Below are positions 11,301 to 25,432 of a DNA stretch of 64,000 nt, piece after piece. Location: contig OZ059894.1 of the NCBI GenBank assembly GCA_964057225.1, positions 186,001 through 250,000 on the forward strand. The letters are read 5' to 3'. Every line of letters starts with the position of its first letter. Position 1 is the stretch's first letter. The stretch is from Auanema rhodensis. Its lineage: Eukaryota; Nematoda; Chromadorea; Rhabditida; Rhabditidae. The position numbers and the translations under genes were made by a program. The notes below the pieces were generated by a model, which was not told the DNA's origin, searched no databases, and was given only the letters and a program-made list of their open reading frames with translations.

Positions 11301-14300
11301 CAAAGTCATGGTTACCATGCACCAATATCAATAAAAATTTGTTTTTAGACTAATATGGACATGGGGAATCCAATTTTAAAAACCGCATCTCTTTATCTTT
11401 CACGTGAAGCGAGTTACATACCAAGTGCACATCACGTGTACATTTAATTAGCATAAATTAAAGTTCACGTAAATTTCAAAGTCATGGTTACCATGAACCA
11501 ATATCAATGAAAATTTGTTTTTAGACTAATATGGACATGGGGAATCTAATTTTGAAAACTGCATCTCTTTATCTTTCACGTGAAGCGAGTTACATACCAA
11601 GTGCACATCACGTGTACATTCAATTAGCATAAATTAAAGTTCACGTAAATTTCAAAGACATGGTTACCATGAACCAATATCAATGAAAATTTGTTTTTAG
11701 ACTAATATGGACATGGGGAATCTAATTTTGAAAACCGCATCTCTTTATCTTTCACGTGAAGCGAGTTACATACCAAGTGCACATCACGTGTACATTTAAT
11801 TAGCATAAATTAAAGTTCACGTAAATTTCAAAGTCATGGTTACCATGCACCAATATCAATAAAAAATTGTTTTTAGACTAATATGGACATGGGGAATCTA
11901 ATTTTGAAAACCGCATCTCTTTATCTTTTACGTGAAGCGAGTTACATACCAAGTGCACATCACGTGTACATTTAATTAGCATAAATTAAAGTTCACGTTA
12001 ATTTCAAAGTCATGGTTACCATGCACCAATATCAATAAAAATTTGTTTTTAGACTAATATGGACATGGGGAATCTTATTTTGAAAACCGCATATCTTTAT
12101 CTTTCACGTGAAGCGAGTTACATACCAAGTGCACATCACGTGTACATTTAATTAGCATAAATTAAAGTTCACGTAAACTTCAAAGTCATGGTTACCATGC
12201 ACCAATATCAATAAAAATTTGTTTTTAGACTAATATGGACATGGGGAATCTTATTTTGAAAACCGCATCTCTTTATCTTTCACGTGAAGCGAGTTACATA
12301 CCAAGTGCACATCACGTGTACATTTAATTAGCATAAATTAAAGTTCACGTAAATTTCAAAGTCATGGTTACCATGCACCAATATCAATAAAAATTTGTTT
12401 TTAGACTAATATGGACATGGGGAATATAATTTTGAAAACCGCATCTCTTTATCTTTCACGTGAAGCGAGTTACATACCAAGTGCACATCACGTGTACATT
12501 TAATTAGCATAAATTAAAGTTCACGTAAATTTCAAAGTCATGGTTACCATGCACCAATATCAATAAAAATTTGTTTTTAGACTAATATGGACATGGGGAA
12601 TCTAATTTTGAAAACCGCATCTCTTTATCTTTCACGTGAAGCGAGTTACATACCAAGTGCACATCACGTGTACATTTAATTAGCATAAATTAAAGTTCAC
12701 GTAAATTTCAAAGTCATGGTTACCATGCACCAATATCAATAAAAAATTGTTTTTAGACTAATATGGACATGGGAAATCTAATTTTGAAAACCGCATCTCT
12801 TTATCTTTCACGTGAAGCGAGTTACATACCAAGTGCACATCACGTGTACATTTAATTAGCATAAATTAAAGTTCACGTAAATTTCAAAGTCATGGTTACC
12901 ATGCACCAATATCAATAAAAATTTGTTTTTAGACTAATATGGACATGGGGAATCTGATTTTGAAAACCGCATCTCTTTATCTTTCACGTGAAGAGAGTTA
13001 CATACCAAGTGCACATCACGTGTACATTTAATTAGCATAAATTAAAGTTCACGTAAATTTCAAAGTCATGGTTACCATGCACCAATATCAATAAAAATTT
13101 GTTTTTAGACTAATATGGAGATGAGGAATCTAATTTTGAAAACCGCATCTCTTTATCTTTCACGTGAAGCGAGTTACATACCAAGTGCACATCACGTGTA
13201 CATTTAATTAGCATAAATTAAAGTTCACGTAAATTTCAAAGTTATGGTTACCATGCACCAATATCAATAAAAAATTGTTTTTAGACTAATATGGACATGG
13301 GAAATCTAATTTTGAAAACCGCATCTCTTTATCTTTCACGTGAAGCGAGTTACATACCAAGTGCACATCACGTGTACATTTAATTAGCATAAATTAAAGT
13401 TCACGTAAATTTCAAAGTCATGGTTACCATGAACCAATATCAATAAAAGTTTGTTTTTAGACTAATATGGACATGGGGAATCTAATTTTGAAAACCGCAT
13501 ATCTTTATCTTTCACGTGAAGCGAGTTACATACCAAGTGCACATCACGTGTACATTTAATTAGCATAAATTAAAGTTCAAGTAAATTTCAAAGTCATGGT
13601 TACCATGCACCAATATCAATAAAAAATTGTTTTTAGACTAATATGGACATGGGGAATCTAATTTTGAAAACCGCATCTCTTTATCTTTCACGTGAAGCGA
13701 GTTACATACCAAGTGCACATCACGTGTACATTTAATTAGCATAAATTAAAGTTCACGTTAATTTCAAAGTCATGGTTACCATGCACCAATATCAATAAAA
13801 ATTTGTTTTTAGACTAATATGGACATGGGGAATCTTATTTTGAAAACCGCATATCTTTATCTTTCACGTGAAGCGAGTTACATACCAAGTGCACATCACG
13901 TGTACATTTAATTAGCATAAATTAAAGTTCACGTAAACTTCAAAGTCATGGTTACCATGCACCAATATCAATAAAAATTTGTTTTTAGACTAATATGGAC
14001 ATGGGGAATCTTATTTTGAAAACCGCATCTCTTTATCTTTCACGTGAAGCGAGTTACATACCAAGTGCACATCACGTGTACATTTAATTAGCATAAATTA
14101 AAGTTCACGTAAATTTCAAAGTCATGGTTACCATGCACCAATATCAATAAAAATTTGTTTTTAGACTAATATGGACATGGGGAATCTAATTTTGAAAACC
14201 GCATCTCTTTATCTTTCACGTGAAGCGAGTTACATACCAAGTGCACATCACGTGTACATTTAATTAGCATAAATTAAAGTTCACGTAAATTTCAAAGTCA

Positions 14301-15292
14301 TGGTTACCATGCACCAATATCAATAAAAATTTGTTTTTAGACTAATATGGACATGAGGAATCTAGTTTTGAAAACCGCATCTCTTTATCTTTCACGTGAA
14401 GCGAGTTACATACCAAGTGCACATCACGTGTACATTTAATTAGCATAAATTAAAGTTCACGTAAATTTCAAAGTCATGGTTACCATGCACCAATATCAAT
14501 AAAAATTTGTTTTTAGACTAATATGTACATGGGGAATCTTATTTTGAAAACCGCATCTCTTTATCTTTCACGTGAAGCGAGTTACATACCAAGTGCACAT
14601 CACGTGTACATTTAATTAGCATAAATTAAAGTTCACGTAAATTTCAAAGTCATGGTTACCATGCACCAATATCAATAAAAATTTGTTTTTAGACTAATAT
14701 GGACATGGGGAATCTAATTTTGAAAACCGCATCTCTTTATCTTTCACGTGAAGCGAGTTACATACCAAGTGCACATCACGTGTACATTTAATTAGCATAA
14801 ATTAAAGTTCACGTAAATTTCAAAGTCATGGTTACCATGCACCAATATCAATAAAAATTTGTTTTTAGACTAATATGGACATGAGGAATCTAATTTTGAA
14901 AACCGCATCTCTTTATCTTTCACGTGAAGCGAGTTACATACCAAGTGCACATCACGTGTACATTTAATTAGCAAAAATTAAAGTTCACGTAAATTTCAAA
15001 GTCATGGTTACCATGCACCAATATCAATAAAAATTTGTTTTTAGACTAATATGGACATGGGAAATCTAATTTTGAAAACCGCATCTCTTTATCTTTCACG
15101 TGAAGCGAGTTACATACCAAGTGCACATCACGTGTACATTTAATTAGCATAAATTAAAGTTCACGTAAATTTCCAAGTCATGGTTACCATGCACCAATAT
15201 CAATAAAAATTTGTTTTTAGACTAATATGGACATGGGGAATCCAATTTTAAAAACCGCATCTCTTTATCTTTCACGTGAAGCGAGTTACATA
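8361..15292. repeat. About 39-monomer higher-order unit, copy 1
   Basis: The unit order from 8361 (tcca+cattcc+aaac; cacacc; aaagtaaag+gttatcatg; ctctctatc; gagg+tcatcgtt+aaatatttg; ...) restarts at about 15293 with the same rare markers. Several shorter modules lie inside: gagg+ctagtttt, gtacat, plain, gagg+gcaaaaatt occurs at 9945 and 14345. The unit at 11881 has ttttacg and the one at 12409 has aatataat. The unit at 12937 has gaagagag and the one at 13465 has gttcaagt. All of these recur in copy 2. Every unit is 176 bp. Confidence 0.87.
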
Positions 15293-15400
15293 CCAAGTGC
15301 ACATCACGTGTACATTTAATTAGCATAAATTAAAGTTCACGTAAACTTCAAAGTCATGGTTACCATGCACCAATATCAATAAAAATTTGTTTTTAGACTA
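15225..15400. repeat. Hybrid monomer at the 39/41-monomer junction
   Basis: The left part matches the unit at 22441 (tcca with tttaaaaacc, catacc). The right part matches the unit at 8361 (aaacttc with gcacc). The switch lies between 15292 (A where 8361 has T in cattcc) and 15346 (C of aaacttc). This is what an in-register unequal crossover between two units about 7 kb apart would leave. Confidence 0.8.
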
Positions 15401-18400
15401 ATATGGACATGGGGAATCTTATTTTGAAAACCGCATCTCTTTATCTTTCACGTGAAGCGAGTTACACACCAAGTGCACATCACGTGTACATTTAATTAGC
15501 ATAAATTAAAGTTCACGTAAATTTCAAAGTCATGGTTACCATGCACCAATATCAATAAAAATTTGTTTTTAGACTAATATGGACATGGGGAATCTAATTT
15601 TGAAAACCGCATCTCTTTATCTTTCACGTGAAGCGAGTTACATACCAAGTGCACATCACGTGTACATTTAATTAGCATAAAGTAAAGTTCACGTAAATTT
15701 CAAAGTCATGGTTATCATGCACCAATATCAATAAAAATTTGTTTTTAGACTAATATGGACATGGGGAATCTAATTTTGAAAACCGCATCTCTCTATCTTT
15801 CACGTGAAGCGAGTTACATACCAAGTGCACATCACGTGTACATTTAATTAGCATAAATTAAAGTTCACGTAAATTTCAAAGTCATGGTTACCATGCACCA
15901 ATATCAATAAAAATTTGTTTTTAGACTAATATGGACATGAGGAATCTAATTTTGAAAACCGCATCTCTTTATCTTTCACGTGAAGCGAGTTACATACCAA
16001 GTGCACATCACGTGTACATTTAATTAGCATAAATTAAAGTTCACGTAAATTTCAAAGTCATCGTTACCATGCACCAATATCAATAAATATTTGTTTTTAG
16101 ACTAATATGGACATGGGGAATCTAATTTTGAAAACCGCATCTCTTTATCTTTCACGTGAAGCGAGTTACATACCAAGTGCACATCACGTGTACATTTAAT
16201 TAGCATAAATTAAAGTTCACGTAAATTTCAAAGTCATGGTTACCATAAACCAATATCAATAAAAATTTGTTTTTAGACTAATATGGACATGGGGAATCTA
16301 ATTTTGAAAACCGCATCTCTTTATCTTTCACGTGAAGCGAGTTACATACCAAGTGCACATCACGTGTACATTCAATTAGCATAAATTAAAGTTCACGTAA
16401 ATTTCAAAGACATGGTTACCATGAACCAATATCAATGAAAATTTGTTTTTAGACTAATATGGACATGGGGAATCTAATTTTGAAAACCGCATCTCTTTAT
16501 CTTTCACGTGAAGCGAGTTACATACCAAGTGCACATCACGTGTACATTTAATTAGCATAAATTAAAGTTCACGTAAATTTCAAAGTCATGGTTACCATGC
16601 ACCAATATCAATAAAAAATTGTTTTTAGACTAATATGGACATGGGGAATCTAATTTTGAAAACCGCATCTCTTTATCTTTCACGTGAAGCGAGTTACATA
16701 CCAAGTGCACATCACGTGTACATTTAATTAGCATAAATTAAAGTTCACGTTAATTTCAAAGTCATGGTTACCATGCACCAATATCAATAAAAATTTGTTT
16801 TTAGACTAATATGGACATGGGGAATCTTATTTTGAAAACCGCATATCTTTATCTTTCACGTGAAGCGAGTTACATACCAAGTGCACATCACGTGTACATT
16901 TAATTAGCATAAATTAAAGTTCACGTAAACTTCAAAGTCATGGTTACCATGCACCAATATCAATAAAAATTTGTTTTTAGACTAATATGGACATGGGGAA
17001 TCTTATTTTGAAAACCGCATCTCTTTATCTTTCACGTGAAGCGAGTTACATACCAAGTGCACATCACGTGTACATTTAATTAGCATAAATTAAAGTTCAC
17101 GTAAATTTCAAAGTCATGGTTACCATGCACCAATATCAATAAAAATTTGTTTTTAGACTAATATGGACATGAGGAATCTAGTTTTGAAAACCGCATCTCT
17201 TTATCTTTCACGTGAAGCGAGTTACATACCAAGTGCACATCACGTGTACATTTAATTAGCATAAATTAAAGTTCACGTAAATTTCAAAGTCATGGTTACC
17301 ATGCACCAATATCAATAAAAATTTGTTTTTAGACTAATATGTACATGGGGAATCTTATTTTGAAAACCGCATCTCTTTATCTTTCACGTGAAGCGAGTTA
17401 CATACCAAGTGCACATCACGTGTACATTTAATTAGCATAAATTAAAGTTCACGTAAATTTCAAAGTCATGGTTACCATGCACCAATATCAATAAAAATTT
17501 GTTTTTAGACTAATATGGACATGGGGAATCTAATTTTGAAAACCGCATCTCTTTATCTTTCACGTGAAGCGAGTTACATACCAAGTGCACATCACGTGTA
17601 CATTTAATTAGCATAAATTAAAGTTCACGTAAATTTCAAAGTCATGGTTACCATGCACCAATATCAATAAAAATTTGTTTTTAGACTAATATGGACATGA
17701 GGAATCTAATTTTGAAAACCGCATCTCTTTATCTTTCACGTGAAGCGAGTTACATACCAAGTGCACATCACGTGTACATTTAATTAGCAAAAATTAAAGT
17801 TCACGTAAATTTCAAAGTCATGGTTACCATGAACCAATATCAATAAAAATTTGTTTTTAGACTAATATGGACATGGGGAATCTAATTTTGAAAACCGCAT
17901 CTCTTTATCTTTCACGTGAAGCGAGTTACATACCAAGTGCACATCACGTGTACATTTAATTAGCATAAATTAAAGTTCACGTAAATTTCAAAGTCATGGT
18001 TACCATGCACCAATATCAATAAAAATTTGTTTTTAGACTAATATGGACATGGGGAATCTAATTTTGAAAACCGCATCTCTTTATCTTTCACGTGAAGCGA
18101 GTTACATACCAAGTGCACATCACGTGTACATTTAATTAGCATAAATTAAAGTTCACGTAAATTTCAAAGTCATGGTTACCATGCACCAATATCAATAAAA
18201 ATTTGTTTTTAGACTAATATGGACATGAGGAATCTAATTTTGAAAACCGCATCTCTTTATCTTTCACGTGAAGCGAGTTACATACCAAGTGCACATCACG
18301 TGTACATTTAATTAGCAAAAATTAAAGTTCACGTAAATTTCAAAGTCATGGTTACCATGCACCAATATCAATAAAAATTTGTTTTTAGACTAATATGGAC

Positions 18401-21400
18401 ATGGGAAATCTAATTTTGAAAACCGCATCTCTTTATCTTTCACGTGAAGCGAGTTACATACCAAGTGCACATCACGTGTACATTTAATTAGCATAAATTA
18501 AAGTTCACGTAAATTTCAAAGTCATGGTTACCATGCACCAATATCAATAAAAATTTGTTTTTAGACTAATATGGACATGGGGAATCCAATTTTAAAAACC
18601 GCATCTCTTTATCTTTCACGTGAAGCGAGTTACATACCAAGTGCACATCACGTGTACATTTAATTAGCATAAATTAAAGTTCACGTAAATTTCAAAGTCA
18701 TGGTTACCATGAACCAATATCAATGAAAATTTGTTTTTAGACTAATATGGACATGGGGAATCTAATTTTGAAAACCGCATCTCTTTATCTTTCACGTGAA
18801 GCGAGTTACATACCAAGTGCACATCACGTGTACATTCAATTAGCATAAATTAAAGTTCACGTAAATTTCAAAGACATGGTTACCATGAACCAATATCAAT
18901 GAAAATTTGTTTTTAGACTAATATGGACATGGGGAATCTAATTTTGAAAACCGCATCTCTTTATCTTTCACGTGAAGCGAGTTACATACCAAGTGCACAT
19001 CACGTGTACATTTAATTAGCATAAATTAAAGTTCACGTAAATTTCAAAGTCATGGTTACCATGCACCAATATCAATAAAAAATTGTTTTTAGACTAATAT
19101 GGACATGGGGAATCTAATTTTGAAAACCGCATCTCTTTATCTTTTACGTGAAGCGAGTTACATACCAAGTGCACATCACGTGTACATTTAATTAGCATAA
19201 ATTAAAGTTCACGTTAATTTCAAAGTCATGGTTACCATGCACCAATATCAATAAAAATTTGTTTTTAGACTAATATGGACATGGGGAATCTTATTTTGAA
19301 AACCGCATATCTTTATCTTTCACGTGAAGCGAGTTACATACCAAGTGCACATCACGTGTACATTTAATTAGCATAAATTAAAGTTCACGTAAACTTCAAA
19401 GTCATGGTTACCATGCACCAATATCAATAAAAATTTGTTTTTAGACTAATATGGACATGGGGAATCTTATTTTGAAAACCGCATCTCTTTATCTTTCACG
19501 TGAAGCGAGTTACATACCAAGTGCACATCACGTGTACATTTAATTAGCATAAATTAAAGTTCACGTAAATTTCAAAGTCATGGTTACCATGCACCAATAT
19601 CAATAAAAATTTGTTTTTAGACTAATATGGACATGGGGAATATAATTTTGAAAACCGCATCTCTTTATCTTTCACGTGAAGCGAGTTACATACCAAGTGC
19701 ACATCACGTGTACATTTAATTAGCATAAATTAAAGTTCACGTAAATTTCAAAGTCATGGTTACCATGCACCAATATCAATAAAAATTTGTTTTTAGACTA
19801 ATATGGACATGGGGAATCTAATTTTGAAAACCGCATCTCTTTATCTTTCACGTGAAGCGAGTTACATACCAAGTGCACATCACGTGTACATTTAATTAGC
19901 ATAAATTAAAGTTCACGTAAATTTCAAAGTCATGGTTACCATGCACCAATATCAATAAAAAATTGTTTTTAGACTAATATGGACATGGGAAATCTAATTT
20001 TGAAAACCGCATCTCTTTATCTTTCACGTGAAGCGAGTTACATACCAAGTGCACATCACGTGTACATTTAATTAGCATAAATTAAAGTTCACGTAAATTT
20101 CAAAGTCATGGTTACCATGCACCAATATCAATAAAAATTTGTTTTTAGACTAATATGGACATGGGGAATCTAATTTTGAGAACCGCATCTCTTTATCTTT
20201 CACGTGAAGAGAGTTACATACCAAGTGCACATCACGTGTACATTTAATTAGCATAAATTAAAGTTCACGTAAATTTCAAAGTCATGGTTACCATGCACCA
20301 ATATCAATAAAAATTTGTTTTTAGACTAATATGGAGATGAGGAATCTAATTTTGAAAACCGCATCTCTTTATCTTTCACGTGAAGCGAGTTACATACCAA
20401 GTGCACATCACGTGTACATTTAATTAGCATAAATTAAAGTTCACGTAAATTTCAAAGTTATGGTTACCATGCACCAATATCAATAAAAAATTGTTTTTAG
20501 ACTAATATGGACATGGGAAATCTAATTTTGAAAACCGCATCTCTTTATCTTTCACGTGAAGCGAGTTACATACCAAGTGCACATCACGTGTACATTTAAT
20601 TAGCATAAATTAAAGTTCACGTAAATTTCAAAGTCATGGTTACCATGAACCAATATCAATAAAAGTTTGTTTTTAGACTAATATGGACATGGGGAATCTA
20701 ATTTTGAAAACCGCATATCTTTATCTTTCACGTGAAGCGAGTTACATACCAAGTGCACATCACGTGTACATTTAATTAGCATAAATTAAAGTTCAAGTAA
20801 ATTTCAAAGTCATGGTTACCATGCACCAATATCAATAAAAAATTGTTTTTAGACTAATATGGACATGGGGAATCTAATTTTGAAAACCGCATCTCTTTAT
20901 CTTTCACGTGAAGCGAGTTACATACCAAGTGCACATCACGTGTACATTTAATTAGCATAAATTAAAGTTCACGTTAATTTCAAAGTCATGGTTACCATGC
21001 ACCAATATCAATAAAAATTTGTTTTTAGACTAATATGGACATGGGGAATCTTATTTTGAAAACCGCATATCTTTATCTTTCACGTGAAGCGAGTTACATA
21101 CCAAGTGCACATCACGTGTACATTTAATTAGCATAAATTAAAGTTCACGTAAACTTCAAAGTCATGGTTACCATGCACCAATATCAATAAAAATTTGTTT
21201 TTAGACTAATATGGACATGGGGAATCTTATTTTGAAAACCGCATCTCTTTATCTTTCACGTGAAGCGAGTTACATACCAAGTGCACATCACGTGTACATT
21301 TAATTAGCATAAATTAAAGTTCACGTAAATTTCAAAGTCATGGTTACCATGCACCAATATCAATAAAAATTTGTTTTTAGACTAATATGGACATGGGGAA

Positions 21401-22508
21401 TCTAATTTTGAAAACCGCATCTCTTTATCTTTCACGTGAAGCGAGTTACATACCAAGTGCACATCACGTGTACATTTAATTAGCATAAATTAAAGTTCAC
21501 GTAAATTTCAAAGTCATGGTTACCATGCACCAATATCAATAAAAATTTGTTTTTAGACTAATATGGACATGAGGAATCTAGTTTTGAAAACCGCATCTCT
21601 TTATCTTTCACGTGAAGCGAGTTACATACCAAGTGCACATCACGTGTACATTTAATTAGCATAAATTAAAGTTCACGTAAATTTCAAAGTCATGGTTACC
21701 ATGCACCAATATCAATAAAAATTTGTTTTTAGACTAATATGTACATGGGGAATCTTATTTTGAAAACCGCATCTCTTTATCTTTCACGTGAAGCGAGTTA
21801 CATACCAAGTGCACATCACGTGTACATTTAATTAGCATAAATTAAAGTTCACGTAAATTTCAAAGTCATGGTTACCATGCACCAATATCAATAAAAATTT
21901 GTTTTTAGACTAATATGGACATGGGGAATCTAATTTTGAAAACCGCATCTCTTTATCTTTCACGTGAAGCGAGTTACATACCAAGTGCACATCACGTGTA
22001 CATTTAATTAGCATAAATTAAAGTTCACGTAAATTTCAAAGTCATGGTTACCATGCACCAATATCAATAAAAATTTGTTTTTAGACTAATATGGACATGA
22101 GGAATCTAATTTTGAAAACCGCATCTCTTTATCTTTCACGTGAAGCGAGTTACATACCAAGTGCACATCACGTGTACATTTAATTAGCAAAAATTAAAGT
22201 TCACGTAAATTTCAAAGTCATGGTTACCATGCACCAATATCAATAAAAATTTGTTTTTAGACTAATATGGACATGGGAAATCTAATTTTGAAAACCGCAT
22301 CTCTTTATCTTTCACGTGAAGCGAGTTACATACCAAGTGCACATCACGTGTACATTTAATTAGCATAAATTAAAGTTCACGTAAATTTCAAAGTCATGGT
22401 TACCATGCACCAATATCAATAAAAATTTGTTTTTAGACTAATATGGACATGGGGAATCCAATTTTAAAAACCGCATCTCTTTATCTTTCACGTGAAGCGA
22501 GTTACATA
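15293..22508. repeat. About 41-monomer higher-order unit, copy 2
   Basis: The first five units (from the right part of 15225 to 16104) match copy 1 at a shift of 39 units (6,864 bp). From 16457 on, the match is at a shift of 41 units (7,216 bp). Two extra units, at 16105 (accataaacc) and 16281 (attcaatt+agaca), account for the change. Markers shared with copy 1 include gcaaaaatt+gaacc (17689), ttttacg (19097), aatataat (19625), gaagagag (20153), gttatgg (20329) and gttcaagt (20681). A few private differences exist, such as aatctgat in 12937 against gagaacc in 20153, and ttccaagtc in 15049 only. Confidence 0.86.
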
Positions 22509-25432
22509 CCAAGTGCACATCACGTGTACATTTAATTAGCATAAATTAAAGTTCACGTAAATTTCAAAGTCATGGTTACCATGAACCAATATCAATGAAA
22601 ATTTGTTTTTAGACTAATATGGACATGGGGAATCTAATTTTGAAAACCGCATCTCTTTATCTTTCACGTGAAGCGAGTTACATACCAAGTGCACATCACG
22701 TGTACATTCAATTAGCATAAATTAAAGTTCACGTAAATTTCAAAGACATGGTTACCATGAACCAATATCAATGAAAATTTGTTTTTAGACTAATATGGAC
22801 ATGGGGAATCTAATTTTGAAAACCGCATCTCTTTATCTTTCACGTGAAGCGAGTTACATACCAAGTGCACATCACGTGTACATTTAATTAGCATAAATTA
22901 AAGTTCACGTAAATTTCAAAGTCATGGTTACCATGCACCAATATCAATAAAAAATTGTTTTTAGACTAATATGGACATGGGGAATCTAATTTTGAAAACC
23001 GCATCTCTTTATCTTTTACGTGAAGCGAGTTACATACCAAGTGCACATCACGTGTACATTTAATTAGCATAAATTAAAGTTCACGTTAATTTCAAAGTCA
23101 TGGTTACCATGCACCAATATCAATAAAAATTTGTTTTTAGACTAATATGGACATGGGGAATCTTATTTTGAAAACCGCATATCTTTATCTTTCACGTGAA
23201 GCGAGTTACATACCAAGTGCACATCACGTGTACATTTAATTAGCATAAATTAAAGTTCACGTAAATTTCAAAGTCATGGTTACCATGCACCAATATCAAT
23301 AAAAATTTGTTTTTAGACTAATATGGACATGGGGAATATAATTTTGAAAACCGCATCTCTTTATCTTTCACGTGAAGCGAGTTACATACCAAGTGCACAT
23401 CACGTGTACATTTAATTAGCATAAATTAAAGTTCACGTAAATTTCAAAGTCATGGTTACCATGCACCAATATCAATAAAAATTTGTTTTTAGACTAATAT
23501 GGACATGAGGAATCTAATTTTGAAAACCGCATCTCTTTATCTTTCACGTGAAGCGAGTTACATACCAAGTGCACATCACGTGTACATTTAATTAGCATAA
23601 ATTAAAGTTCACGTAAATTTCAAAGTCATGGTTACCATGCACCAATATCAATAAAAATTTGTTTTTAGACTAATATGTACATGGGGAATCTTATTTTGAA
23701 AACCGCATCTCTTTATCTTTCACGTGAAGCGAGTTACATACCAAGTGCACATCACGTGTACATTTAATTAGCATAAATTAAAGTTCACGTAAATTTCAAA
23801 GTCATGGTTACCATGCACCAATATCAATAAAAATTTATTTTTAGACTAATATGGAGATGAGGAATCTAATTTTGAAAACCGCATCTCTTTATCTTTCACG
23901 TGAAGCGAGTTACATACCAAGTGCACATCACGTGTACATTTAATTAGCATAAATTAAAGTTCACGTAAATTTCAAAGTTATGGTTACCATGCACCAATAT
24001 CAATAAAAAATTGTTTTTAGACTAATATGGACATGGGAAATCTAATTTTGAAAACCGCATCTCTTTATCTTTCACGTGAAGCGAGTTACATACCAAGTGC
24101 ACATCACGTGTACATTCAATTAGCATAAATTAAAGTTCACGTAAATTTCAAAGTCATGGTTACCATGAACCAATATCAATAAAAGTTTGTTTTTAGACTA
24201 ATATGGACATGGGGAATCAAATTTTGAAAACCGCATCTCTTTATCTTTCACGTGAAGCGAGTTACATACCAAGTGCACATCACGTGTACATTTAATTAGC
24301 ATAAATTAAAGTTCACGTAAATTTCAAAGTCATGGTTACCATGCACCAATATCAATAAAAATTTGTTTTTAGACTAATATGGACATGGGGAATCTAATTT
24401 TGAAAACCGCATCTCTTTATCTTTCACGTGAAGCGAGTTACATACCAAGTGCACATCACGTGTACATTTAATTAGCATAAATTAAAGTTCACGTAAATTT
24501 CAAAGTCATGGTTACCATGAACCAATATCAATGAAAATTTGTTTTTAGACTAATATGGACATGGGGAATCAAATTTTGAAAACCGCATCTCTTTATCTTT
24601 CACGTGAAGCGAGTTACATACCAAGTGCACATCACGTGTACATTTAATTAGCATAAATTAAAGTTCACGTAAATTTCAAAGTCATGGTTACCATGAACCA
24701 ATATCAATAAAAATTTGTTTTTAGACTAATATGGACATGGGGAATCTAATTTTGAAAACCGCATCTCTTTATCTTTCACGTGAAGCGAGTTACATACCAA
24801 GTGCACATCACGTGTACATTTAATTAGCATAAATTAAAGTTCACGTAAATTTCAAAGACATGGTTACCATGAACCAATATCAATGAAAATTTGTTTTTAG
24901 ACTAATATGGACATGGGAAATCTAATTTTGAAAACCGCATCTCTTTATCTTTCACGTGAAGCGAGTTACATTCCAAGTGCACATCACGTGTACATTTAAT
25001 TAGCATAAATTAAAGTTCACGTAAATTTCAAAGTCATGGTTACCATGCACCAATATCAATAAAAATTTGTTTTTAGACTAATATGGACATGGGGAATCTT
25101 ATTTTGAAAACCGCATATCTTTATCTTTCACGTGAAGCGAGTTACATACCAAGTGCACATCACGTGTACATTTAATTAGCATAAATTAAAGTTCACGTAA
25201 ACTTCAAAGTCATGGTTATCATGCACCAATATCAATAAAAATTTGTTTTTAGACTAATATGGACATGAGGAATCTAATTTTGAAAACCGCATCTCTTTAT
25301 CTTTCACGTGAAGCGAGTTACATACCAAGTGCCCATCACGTGTACATTTAATTAGCATAAATTAAAGTTCACGTAAATTTCAAAGACATGGTTACCATGA
25401 ACCAATATCAATGAAAATTTGTTTTTAGACTA
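22441..25432. repeat. 17-unit segment, a shortened relative of 31065-34408
   Basis: The unit order here (tcca+tttaaaaacc; attcaatt+agaca; aaaaaattg; ttttacg; catat; aatataat; gagg; gtacat; ggagat+gttatgg; gggaaatc+aaaagtttg; tcaa; plain; tcaa; agaca; gggaaatc+cattcc; catat+aaac; gagg+agaca) matches the 19 units of 31065-34408 minus two. One loss is recorded in the hybrid unit at 23145. The other is the missing plain unit before 23849. Private changes include tttattttt at the end of the unit at 23673, attcaatt in the unit at 24025, gttatcatg in 25081 and gtgcccatc in 25257. Confidence 0.84.
23145..23320. repeat. Hybrid monomer recording a one-unit deletion
   Basis: The longer relative has two consecutive units, 31769 (tctt, catat, aaac) and 31945 (tctt, catctc, aaat). 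Here a single unit has catat on the left and aaat on the right. The join therefore falls between 23181 and 23266, within one monomer and in register, so exactly 176 bp was lost. Confidence 0.78.
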
